Source of the DNA: Toxonevra muliebris
Taxonomy: Eukaryota; Arthropoda; Insecta; Diptera; Pallopteridae
Assembly (NCBI GenBank): GCA_963691655.1
Contig: OY829326.1
Location: 73,277,235-73,341,234, forward strand
DNA: 64,000 bases
Direction: 5' to 3'
This document shows, piece after piece, positions 33,940-44,589 of the stretch. Made by a program: the position numbers and the translations under genes. Every line of letters begins with the position of its first letter. Positions within the stretch are counted from its first letter, which is position 1. The notes below the pieces were generated by a model, which saw only the letters and a program-made list of their open reading frames with translations, did not search any database and had not been told where the DNA came from.

Positions 33940-35930
33940 ATGGATTTACGGAGTATTCCATCCCTAGAAGCAAGATCTTTGTATACTTTATTTTGCTTAT
34001 TCAAACGCTTTTAATATGACGAGCAAGTTCGAAAATCTTATAAACTAAAACTTGCCTTTCTAAACTCTTGTCTGTTTAAGATTTACCAAATAGAGAAAAT
34101 TGGATAAAATTCGGCTCTACCTCTAACTCCGGTATAAACCAAGCTTGAGTTTCACTCAAGCGAACCTTGTATTGTTTCCTCCAAAAAGGGAACATTTGAA
34201 GTAGTGATATTTTTTACCAAAATCAGTGCTAAGAAGAGCTTTTTAACGAGCCCAAACTTCATGTGCTTTTCAAACATGAACTACACGTGCTTTTCACGAA
34301 AATTTACCAGTATCTTTCGTATGGTTTCTGTCTGAAATGCACATGTTGTTCGGGTTTTGCGTTTTCAAAACACAACTACATGGAGCTCAAAAGTTTGTGT
34401 ACACGTGTAGATCGAAACTAGAATTTTTCTTATGCACATGTATACAATTGGTGACATTTAAGAATACTCACCGGAGACACGAACCCGAACTACACGTGTA
34501 GTTCGATTCATAATGACTGCACGTAGTCATAGTTGATGTATCCATGGATCAGGAAACACCGTATATTTCAAGAAAGTACCGAAAAGTTTACCGAATACTT
34601 TTGGTTTTGTGTTAATCGCTATTTTAATTGCGATGTTGTGTATTCTTTCCAGTTTTGGGGCTTTGGTGCTAATGATCATTCGCAGTATTGCAAACATCTC
34701 ACTGATAGTAATGTCCGGAATGGGTACAGAAGTGTGTTGGTTTCGGCGTGGGGTGAAATGGTTTTGCGATGAGAAAACTGTTCTTTTAGTGAAAATAACT
34801 ATACTACTAGTCTGGTCTAAAAAACATTTGCCCTTCGTGAAAGTTATCAGGAAGTCAATAGACAGACATCAGATCTATGATACCCTACTTCGCCTTGGGA
34901 ACAGCCTTCTTGTTTATTCTTTATTTCACAGTTTGATAGCAGTCAGTGTCTTTTACAATATTTTTGAGCGCCAGTCCTGAACGAATCCAATCAACTGACA
35001 GCCAAAGTCTGGATTTTCTATTGAGTTCAATAGTATGTATACTATAGGTGCAATCATTTTCCTGTTGACAAAAACTATTATGAGTTGAATTTCATAATAA
35101 CTTTCTTAGAATGTAATAAATTAGTAAAAAGTCTAAGACTATAAAGAAAATATGTGGGCACCTTGAGTAATTTAGCAAAATATGTTGCAACATTCTAAAA
35201 TACGAGTGTAGATTTTTTTTGAGAGCTTCACGTGCAAATCGTGCAAAGAAATTGAAATGAAAAAGACTTGAGCTATAATTACTGTGTAGTTTTCATTGGA
35301 AACCGGAAATTTCTGTTGTTTTTCAAGTTTCAAATACGTACACAAATAACAAACAAAACTCTGTACTTGTTGTAGTAATTTTCTAGAACATTTTTCTTTA
35401 TTTTTCTATTCATTGCTTATTCTCGCTTTTCAAGAATTTTCCTTTTTTCATTTTCACATTTCCACTTTCTTTGGACATACAAACATACATATGTATGTAT
35501 GGTGCTGTTTGTTGGTGTATCTCCCCGTCTGAGAGAGTACCCGTTCATATTAAGTTTGCTATGAACATTTTAAATTACACTAGAGCGCACATTAAAATTA
35601 TGAAAATGTTCTTGAACTTGTTGCTCAGCGATCATGGAGGCAGCATGGAGCTTTTCATTGATTTCAAGGAAGAAAAAAAAAAGAATTTATGATTTTTACT
35701 TATATTCAATACAGCTCAATTGATACTTATGTTTTTGAAAAAAAAAAAAATTAAATAAAATATAATCAAAGCTCACTCACTTACTTTTTTTTATCCACTC
35801 ACACCCACACCCGAGTGCCCCCCTTTTTTTACCAAGATCGCAATCGATATAGTTTGAAAAGAAAATGTAAAACGTTGTTGTAATGTTTGCCTCTCTGTAT
35901 TGTATTTACATATGTACATATGTATGTGTT
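33940..35930. other. Gene-free stretch containing an E-box cluster
   Basis: CACGTG cores occur at 34284-34289, 34402-34407 and 34493-34498 (see regulatory entry). Otherwise AT-rich; the 123-codon frame 34609-34980 is Leu/Ile/Val-rich without recognisable domains or flanking splice signals and is not called a gene. Confidence 0.4.
34278..34507. promoter_or_regulatory. Clustered CACGTG palindromes (E-box type)
   Basis: GAACTACACGTG occurs at 34278-34289 and again at 34488-34499. The second lies in a perfect 18-bp palindrome GAACTACACGTGTAGTTC (34488-34505). A third copy, TACACGTGTAGATCG, is at 34400-34414. CACGTG is the core bound by bHLH (Myc/Max, Clock/Cycle type) factors. The extended shared flanks suggest either a repeat-derived hairpin or a binding-site cluster. 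Function is inferred only. Confidence 0.4.
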
Positions 35931-35939
35931 TCTTGGTGG

Positions 35940-37485
35940 ATCATTGTACGACGTAGCACGTTCAATGATCTTCACGCAAACAAATGCATGCAATTCAAAA
36001 AAATAAAGATCGAGATCAACGTTTTGTCGCGGTTTTTCATTGCAACAACAACAGCAACAACAATCATAATAATAAAAATAATAATAATACAAAAAACAAT
36101 GAGAAAATAAAAAGTGATCTTCAATGATCTCGACATTGAAAACTACATACAACAGCAGAAGAAGAGAGTGATCATGATGATCATGTTCATGTTCATGCTG
36201 CTGCTGTTGTTGCATATGTAACAATGATCACGACCGACCACAATGATCAAAGACGATGATGATCATGTTGGAAAATTTTCCCTATGTTTCCATTTCAATT
36301 TTGTGTGTGTGTGATCACTGATCGTGAAGTTCAAAGCCACTACTATGTACTAAGTAAATACTATTACATACAGATCCCCAGAGTTTCTTTGCAATCGCAT
36401 TCTATGCCTTAACTTTTTGTGTATAATTTTTTCTAATGATCGCGCTAGTTGATCGTGAGCGTACATATTTCGAGTGCGCTTTTTTCTAATGTTGATGTAG
36501 GTTCATTTACTTTATCTTTTGCTGCTTCTACTCAACGATCGACGACCGACGACTACGACAAAGACTCTATAGTTTTTCTAATGCATTTTTGTATGTTTTT
36601 TTTTTTTTTATTTAATTTTTTTTTTCATGGATGACTTTGTAATTTTCCACTCACATAAATTTTTGTTGTTGTTGTTATTTTTCCTTCGTTTCTTCTGGCA
36701 TGCTTCTTGCATGCTCTGCTCGCTTTCAAATACCCAACATATACATATATTCGCTCTCGTCCATGCATACATTGATATCTACAAAGACTTTACTCTTTGC
36801 TACTATAAAATGCACACAATGTTGTAAGGGTCTTTAACCCTTTGGTAGCTGCTGCCGTTGCGTTCAATGCACCGGCAACGTTTTCCTCTTTCTTTATTTT
36901 TTTTGTTCGGTTTTTACTTTGCCTTTACTTCATCTTCTCGATTTATTTAGTTAATTCGTTTTCGTCTCCTACTTCTTTTTCAAAGTCTAACTTGTGCTGC
37001 ATTCTAGTAGTGCGCTTAGTATTTTGCATCATAGTTTGGTTTGATTTCTTAGTTTACAAGTTATGTACAACAATATTGCATTTAAAAATGTTCTTTCTCG
37101 CTTTATTTCTCTCTCTTTCTCCCTCTCTGTTTCTAGATTTCTGTGCATGCGTACGTTCACTTCTGCGTTTTCGAAGCGAGCTCTTCAATTCTTCTATTTC
37201 TACTTCTACAACTTCTTTATTGCTGCTTTTTGCTTTTACTACTAGTTACTATTGCTCTAATGCAACAACAATTGCATTAAAGTGCAATGCATTGCATTGA
37301 ATGTGCTTACTACTTACGGTTTTGTAACTGTTATTGAGGGTTATTCGCGTTCGCGCAAGTTCGGTAGCTCATCGTTGGCTGGTTCTACGCTTGCTCTACG
37401 CAAGTCAGTCGCCAGGCAAGTAATAGCTATAAAAAAAGTAAGAAGTAGTGCCAATGATCGCGCCACAAATTGATCGTGCTCGATT
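35940..37485. promoter_or_regulatory. Cluster of AATGATC/TGATCGTG motifs
   Basis: CAATGATC occurs at 35963, 36122, 36222, 36241 and 37452. AATGATCGCGC followed 4-7 bases later by TGATCGTG occurs twice (36435-36457 and 37453-37478). TGATCA, GATCACTGATCGTG and ACGATCGACGACCG lie between. Trinucleotide repeats (CAACAACAGCAACAAC at 36044, AATAATAAT) and GTTGTTGTT are interspersed. The composite spacing being kept twice 1 kb apart suggests binding sites. No exon is supported across this block. Confidence 0.35.
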
Positions 37486-37489
37486 TGAT

Positions 37490-38825
37490 AAGGAAATTTA
37501 AAATGAGTTTATTGACTTGATAGCAGTTAAAGTTAGTTTATTATTTTTTATAGTAGTTGTAGTTACTATTGCAAGCAGACAGCTAGTGTTTGAAGAAGGG
37601 TAATTGCTTGCAGCGCACGTGCTTCGGCATATATGGAGAGGGTTCAATATTTGCATGATTGACTAATGTTATTTGTTACAGTGCTAGCATAATAATGAAA
37701 TACTTACATCAATATTTTTGGATTTTATAGCTTGATCATAATAATAATGGCGCCCAAGGTGGGGAATTTCTAATAAAAAAAAACACACTTTAAAATTTTG
37801 AATTTATATGCGTTCGTTTTAATTGTACTAAAGTTGAAGAATTTTTTATTTTTTGGGAAAGACTGATTTTTACAAGAATTTTAGTTGAAATGAAGATAGA
37901 GTTCGGTTCAAAAGAGTTGAAATTTTTAATACGCTCATTGAAAAGCTTTTGCTCTCATCTAATCCAAGCAAAGATTTTGATTGGCCAATTGATATTCTTC
38001 CTCTCTGTGGATGCCAGCAAATATTATTTTTTATCGAAAATGACTTTGTATAGTTCACCAACGAAAATAGTTACGCGCTGAATTAAGATTCCGCCCTTTC
38101 CCCCTGCCCCTCCCTTCTAAATTATTTGCTGGCATATTTTTCAAAATCTCAAATTTTTGGTTTCTTGGTTTTATGGTGTTATTATATATAGCTTGAAAAA
38201 TCCTGAAAGCTATAGGAACTAATTATAAAAATATAAAGGTTTTTTGAGACCTCACTTGAGGTGAGGCTTAGGGTTAATATAAATTACAAAGTATGCCCAA
38301 AATTGGTCTACTACAGCAACATAAAGTTCTGAATAGGTACTGCAACTCTCTTTCCAAACTATATTTTAATGGAGTTCACAACCCAGTTTCAACTTTTTGT
38401 TTGCTCATATATTTTTCGAAAAAAGTTCATAATATTTTTTTAACTGTTGAAAAGATAGGTCCATATTTTTTTCATTATTTCACGGTATTTTTAAAATAAA
38501 TAAGTGGTGATTCCTCCCCGAAAGTGAAGATGAAAATTGTAAAAAAACTGTTTATTTTTTATCGGGTGTACTGTCGATTGTACATTATAAGCAATTACAA
38601 GCCTAATAAGAATGGACCTGGAGGGCTTCTTCATAAATGCCAGACAACTTTGCACACGATCACAGGCATTGCTTTGTGAAATATTTTTAGCCATTCAACA
38701 TCACTCACTGAAGCACCCTACTAGATGTAACTATATCTATACTGGTGTTTGTCTGACTTTTCGCATGGCAAGCTTCAGATCTGACTTATTTTTACATCAA
38801 TAACATAGGACTGCAAAATTACATA
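37490..38825. other. Gene-free stretch with an isolated tRNA-Lys primer-site-like motif
   Basis: TGGCGCCCAAGGTGGGG at 37749-37765 resembles the tRNA-Lys primer-binding site seen on the other strand at 17402-17385. No LTR pair or gag/pol frame is visible around it. The remainder holds nothing recognised. Confidence 0.3.
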
Positions 38826-38833
38826 TTATTTAA

Positions 38834-39077
38834 CCCCACTGTTGCTAGTGACCCAAAATACGTTTTTTAAGTTTATTTAAAAACATCGGTGAAAAGATTA
38901 TTCATTGCACTTAAATTGTTATTAAAAAAGTTTGGAATTACTATCTAATTGATGGTACCAAAGTGACCTTAATATAAAAGAAGAAAAAATATTTTCTCAA
39001 ACATAATTTCCCATATTTTTTAATTTTTGTTTTCTTTTTTGGAAATAAAATTTTTGTTATGGGCCACAAATAAAGGG
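38834..39077. mobile_element. Candidate TTAA/CCC-ended MITE (weak)
   Basis: TTAA at 38830-38833 precedes CCCCACTGTTGCTAGTGACCCA, and the right end TGGGCCACAAATAAAGGG precedes TTAA at 39078-39081. The inverted similarity is limited (GTGACCCA versus GTGGCCCA). A TTAA duplication with CCC termini would be piggyBac-like. Low confidence, since TTAA is common in AT-rich DNA. Confidence 0.35.
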
Positions 39078-39881
39078 TTAAGCGAAGGATTAATACTAAA
39101 CAATTTTGTCTATCTTTAGAGAAATATCTAAAAAATGTACAGAAAAATTTCGTAAAAAATTTGTATCGAGGGCCACCAGGTTCACCAGTGACCCATGAAA
39201 ATTCAGGTCTACAGAAGAGCAAATGATCTGTTTTGATCAAAAATTCTAGCAAGAAATGAGGGTCAGAGAATAAGAATTCGGATTCGTTTATGATTACAAA
39301 TAATATATATTATATCGTCTAGTTTCCTTACTGTCCCGAAATGGTTAAGTAATGGAAAATATCATTACATTTTAAGGTTAAAATTTTTCAAAAATCAAAA
39401 AGGATCGAACCACTGACCTAGTATGACCGAAAAGGAAAATATATACTTTCAATTTCTAACGAAACTATTAAAAAAAATTTGAAAACTTAGGTGTAGTTTT
39501 TTTTAGATGGTAGAAAATGGCCAAAACCTACCTTAATCGTACATTTGGGTTAAGATTTCTCGAAATCCAAAAGTGATAGAAAAATTCTTAATTGAATTCG
39601 AGTCTTCTGAATGTGTTTGGGTTGGTCTTTCTGCGATAGAAAATGAAAACCGACATAATAGAGAACTGGGACCAGACTCGCTTTCACATTGATAGCGCGT
39701 ATCCACAATTATAAAACTGAACGTTGTCTTTGAAGCAGCAGTGATATAAAGCCCAGCTCCATTCATTAATTGCTCTAATGGTGTGAATGGCCAATGGCAT
39801 CATTTACAACATTCACTGCAACTGAAACTGAACACTCATCTACATCAATGTGTCAACTAAGTAAATATAGAATCAATACAG

Positions 39882-41268
39882 AGGCATAGTCGGGTTTCCA
39901 GCCCAACTATTCATAGGAAAAATCTGAAAAAACTCACAGTGATTCTTTGGTTTAGCAGACATATTTGAAATTTTTTCGCGAATTTTCAGACGCGAAATTC
40001 GCTATGAAAAAAATTGCGAAACTGCAGAAACTGAATTTTTTGCATTAGAACCAAGCCACTCAGACTTCGTAAGTAAATAATGGAATTGTTTGTTATTGTA
40101 ATTGCATTAGGCTTTATTTTGTTGGCTCCACATGAAAGCCTACTGTAATTACAACAAACAAACGATTCCATTATATACTTACTGAGTCTGAGTGACCTGG
40201 TTCTAATGCAAAAAATTCGGTTTCTGCATTATTCTGGAAAAAGTGTGCCTCGTATATTATTTCAATGTTCTGAGACACCCTATAATTTTTAACAAATAAC
40301 ATTTTCTTCAAAGACAGTTCAATAGTTTTCTCAGCGGTTTTTGTTTTATCGCCCTTTTATTGAAAAAGTGGGCTTAAAACCCCATTTTCAAGAAGAAGAA
40401 TAAAAGATGGATGAAAATTGTGTGCACAAAAATTTTTTATCACTTTGTGCTGAACAACTTTACTTTGGACATCAAATTCGTATCTTTTGAAATAAAGAAA
40501 TTTCTTGATAGCCCCTGAAGATCCCATTTTTCCAACTTCAGGTCCATATTGTGGGTGATAGAGAAAAACTGAGTACGCAGTCGTGATTAGCTAAATTACT
40601 CTAAAACCGTTGAAAAATCTCGCACATAAGACAAAAGTTGAAAATTCGATGTACTACGTAATGAATGTGATATGCCATAATAAACTTGGGTCACAAAAAA
40701 ATTTTTGAATTTTCAAGAAAAAAATTTATGCAAAAAAAAAAATTTCAAAAAATTCTGCGAAAATAGCAGATAGTTGATAGTTAATAGCTGTAATTGATTT
40801 TTTTCATGGCCTTATGGTATTACAAGTAAATACTTTCATATGAAATGCCAATTTCGGTTTTTAATTTTCCATACCTTGCAAAAATTGAAGTAAGAGTATT
40901 CGAAAATGACTTATTTACATAAGAAAAATAAGAATAGTAAACCTATTTTTAGTATGAAAAAATCGCATGTAAAAAGTTTAGCAATTTTTTTCATCGCGAA
41001 TTTTTGGTCTGAAAATTTGCGAAAAAATTCCAAATATGTCTCCTAAACCAAAGAATCACTGTGAATTTTTTCAGATTTTTCCTATGAATAGTTGGGCTAA
41101 AAAATGCGAAATATGAAATTTACAAAATCCGCCATTACTCATTAAAAACTGCAGATAACGGTATAAAAATTAAGCCAAATCATTCTTAAATTAAGTACTT
41201 CAAAAGGGTCTATGTGAAACTTGATTCGGTTTGGGGGCATTTTTGACATGGAAACCCGGCTATGTCCT
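39882..41268. mobile_element. Large inverted-repeat element, about 1.39 kb
   Basis: The outer ends AGGCATAGTCGGGTTTCCA and TGGAAACCCGGCTATGTCCT are inverted repeats. Sub-terminal arms also pair: CCCAACTATTCATAGGAAAA (39902) with its complement near 41095, then TCACAGTGATTCTTTGGTTTAG and CAGACATATTTG with matching right-side segments. The right arm has about 150 bp of extra sequence between the two paired blocks. An independent hairpin (40023-40228) sits inside. No transposase frame or clear target duplication. Confidence 0.7.
40023..40228. repeat. Long near-perfect hairpin, about 92-bp arms and 20-bp loop
   Basis: The left arm 40023-40114 (TGCAGAAACTGAATTTTTTG to TGCATTAGGCTT) pairs with 40135-40228 (AAAGCCTACTGTAATTAC to ATTCGGTTTCTGCA) with few mismatches. 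The loop is about TATTTTGTTGGCTCCACATG. It lies within the larger inverted-repeat element, so it is a fold-back nested in a fold-back. The RNA would be a long stem suited to Dicer-2-type processing; that is inference. Confidence 0.75.
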
Positions 41269-41269
41269 T

Positions 41270-43895
41270 GCGAAAATTATATACCATCGAATTCGCTTAA
41301 GTAGTTTGCCATCGTTAACATGATTTTTTGTGCACTTATGTGATGGATCTAGGGTGGGAAATATAACACAAAACATTGGTTCTTCTTAGTTCAGAGTATC
41401 CGTGTCACATTCGTAAGCTATTATTTCTTGGTGAAATTTTTGAAACCACTTGGAAACTGTCACAAAGTATGACGCATTCCCTCCGTATGCATGTCAATTT
41501 TTCAAAAGCTTGAGTTGACATTGAAATCCATAGAGAATGTAAAATCGTATTTCTTGCTGTGTTGGCGGTGGGATTTCTGCTGACCTTACATCCGAAATTT
41601 TACTTTTCCTTGTCTTCGTTCTTCCCGATCTTTCTGAAATCCTATATAAAATATCGTAATATTATTACAAATCGTTAACCTACTTTGGATTTTCCAAAAA
41701 CTAATAAAATGCAATAGAGTTAGCGAATTTTTGTTAGTCTCCGCGTATTTTTTCATGAGAAAAATGTCTGAAAACTGAAACTTTCTGATATATTTTAAAA
41801 ATTTTCGTTTTGGCTTAACATTAATTTGACAACTTAATGATGACTGTCAATATCAGCACCTTGCTAAAAAAAAAAAACAAAAAAAAACTCTCGCTATATT
41901 AAAAAAAAAAAAATAAATTGGTACGACAAAACCACAAATTATAAAATCTGTGCACATAAAAACATACGCACAAATGTGCAGAAAGCTAAAGCTCTTGTAA
42001 GGCTATATACTTATATATAAAAATTAAACAAAAAAAAAAACCCATACATAAATAAATAAATGGTCAGAATGAAATAAAGAATCAAAAATCAAGTTGAAGT
42101 TCTGAAAGGAATTGGTTCAATATGCATACAAACAAACATTCATACATCTATACCCCTAAACGTAAATAGGTAGGTATGTATGTATATAAAATGTATTTTA
42201 ACATATTTATGTATATATGTGCAAACAAAAAATCTTAAAAAAAATTCACAAAAAAAAAAAAAAAATGAAGTTAAAGCAAATTACAATTCGTGCGAAAGTG
42301 AATGACCTCCATTAACCGCCATTAAACCAACGACAAAAATACAAGCAACAGAAGTAGAAGCAACAGTGAAAGAAACTACAAACACATATCATCCATATAC
42401 ATACATATGTATATACTGACATATATGTATGCTTGTATGTATTTATATTATACAAAGCGATACGATAAATTCGCGCTTATTCTTTTTTTTTTTTTTGGTT
42501 TTTTTGTTGAACCCTTTCTTTCTTAACCGAACAGCATAAATAATTAAGCCAACAACTACAATAACAACAGCAAGTGTATAAAAAAAGACAATAAAAACAA
42601 ATATAAAATCATATCATGTTTAAATGCATATGTATGTATGTGTGTATGTTTTATTTATGTATGTGTGTTCATGAAGAACAAAATCATTTGAAATATTTGT
42701 GATCAAAGTTGGTTAACATATGCTAAATAAAAAAAAATAAAAAATGTTAAGAAGGTATAAAAGGAATTTGAAACCTGTTTGCTGCTGTTTTTTCTGGTGC
42801 TGCTGTTGCTGCTGCTGCCACAATGTTGTACGCGTTTAGCATAATTTCATTCTAAATACATGTATGCACAACCAAACAATGTTTAAAATATAACACATGA
42901 AATTTGAGATATATTGAGGTATAGAGAGAGTTCAAGGGTTCTAAAATTTCTTGAACTCAACGGAAATTTTGTCTTTGGACCCTAGTGGTCTATAAAAGTA
43001 TTCGCTACTATGATAACCTAGAGAAGTTACATACCACAGTTCTAGCTTTCGTGTTCTACGTTCTTGAACTAACAACTTCAATGATTAGAATTTTGATCAA
43101 TACTTATCAAACCGTCAAACAGATTGAGCGGCTAATAAACTATCTAGTAAATTAGAACTAAGTAATTGTTACTGGCACTCACCAGAACTTGATAGAACAA
43201 TGTAGATAAAACCTAAGTCAATTTGATCTTCTATAATATGGTTGCAATCTGTAGCGCATGTGGGATTTAGGAAGAGCTGATTGTATTTAATTAGAGGATA
43301 GTCATCAGACCAAAAACTAAACCAAAAATCAGACTAAAACCCAGAACAAATAACCAAATCAAACCATATATATATTTATACATATATAATTTTTTTAACT
43401 CCTAGTGGACCATAAGGCGTCCAAATATATCTTTAGTTTCGTCCGAAACACACTCAGTGGGTGCATAGCACTAGATGATGGATAAATTTCTCACTTTCGA
43501 TCATGTGCGTTCGGCACATGATACGTTCTGAAAGCGATTTTCTCTTTATTACACTCTTTAGGGTATCTGGCTTCTTTGTCTTTTTCCCGAAGTTTGACGG
43601 CGCCGAGTTGTTTCTTAGTGATTTGTATTCGCCGCACCTATCCTACGCATCTGGCCGAGATCTAGTATATCAATTTTATACCGATGGAATTTGCGCTCCA
43701 ATTGAAAATTTGGAGTTCATGTCTTGTCCAAAACTCAATCGTTGTGAAGGTACTAAAGGTTTCCATAGCTTACCTGGCCGTTTTTACCCGAGGTTGTGTA
43801 TAAGACAATTCGTTAGTACGAGCATTTCAAGAGAGCAGGTTACCATCTTATTTTCTCTGCTTTGATGATAAGGCCGCTGATTATTACGCGAATTT
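41270..43895. other. Gene-free stretch with microsatellites; one weak RNase H-like frame
   Basis: Poly-A runs (41867-41912, 42249-42263), ATACATATGTATATACTG-type repeats (42395-42440, 42626-42665) and CTGCTGTTGCTGCTGCTGCC (42800-42820). A 120-codon plus frame at 43503-43865 includes RDLVYQFYTDG, which resembles the RNase H start, and GVHVLSKTQSL in a second frame. This is too little to call as more than possible retroelement debris. Confidence 0.35.
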
Positions 43896-43903
43896 CCTTT
43901 TAA

Positions 43904-44015
43904 CCCAATAATGACTAGCGGTCGCTGAGCCGTTCCTGAGCCAGGTTCAAAAGCAATTTTTTCTCAAGTTACTTTCTTGATTTATCTATTTTGGTTCCCG
44001 CTCGTCCTTAATGGG
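43904..44015. mobile_element. 112-bp piggyBac-type MITE
   Basis: Ends CCCAATAATGACTAGCGG and CCGCTCGTCCTTAATGGG, inverted repeats, flanked by TTAA at 43900-43903 and 44016-44019. Exact TTAA duplication with CCC...GGG termini is the piggyBac signature. A truncated relative lies at 20854-20945. Confidence 0.65.
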
Positions 44016-44129
44016 TTAATTTGGATTTTTGCATCATCTATGCTTCGTTCAGTTTTATACGACGATGCAATTTTGCAAACTAATATTTGCACCCACACCT
44101 ATAGTTGCTGGCTTATCAGTTTCAGACCT

Positions 44130-44580
44130 TACACCGAGCTTTTGTAGCCCAAGAGCAGACCAAAACTCGAACTAAAATTTTAACCAAAAATCAAACCAAA
44201 TTCAGACCAAAAATCAAAAAAAAAATTCGAACAAATTTTAAAGTAAAATTTACATTAAACTCAGACCAAAATCAGGCCAATTTTAGAGTAAATTAATACC
44301 GAAATTCGGGAAAAAATCAACTTAATACTCAGACCAAATCGTACATCAAAAACAGAAATTTAGGCAAAAAATCAATTAAAAATTCAGACCAAATGAAGAA
44401 TATTAAAACGAAAATGGAAAGCAAACCAAATTATAACCAAAAATTATTTCAATTAGACTAAAACTTGGCATAAAATTCGGATAAAAAATAGGACGTAAAA
44501 TCAGACCAAAATCAGCTTACAAAATCATCATCAAAATACTGAAGTTTTAACAGATATTTTCACATCAAAATTAATCCAAA
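44130..44580. repeat. Degenerate CAGACCAAAAAT minisatellite block
   Basis: Successive short units such as AGACCAAAACT, TTAACCAAAAATCAAACC, AAATTCAGACCAAAAATC and AACTCAGACCAAAATC run for about 450 bp with variable unit length and many substitutions. Frequent stops and irregular period exclude coding. Same family as 47165-47700 and 47930-48340. Confidence 0.65.
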
Positions 44581-44589
44581 ATAGCCCGG

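Noticed and set aside
34609..34980. 123-codon hydrophobic plus frame
   Set aside because: Could look like a membrane protein exon, but no domain, no convincing acceptor/donor pair and no conserved motif; AT-rich sequence with few stops explains it.
35829..36224. 131-codon minus frame with poly-Tyr/Cys/His strings
   Set aside because: Encoded by AAT/CAA/GAT repeats; no recognisable protein.
43503..43865. RNase H start (QFYTDG) in a 120-codon frame
   Set aside because: Only a single short motif in frame and one weak segment in another frame; too little to call a retroelement relic.
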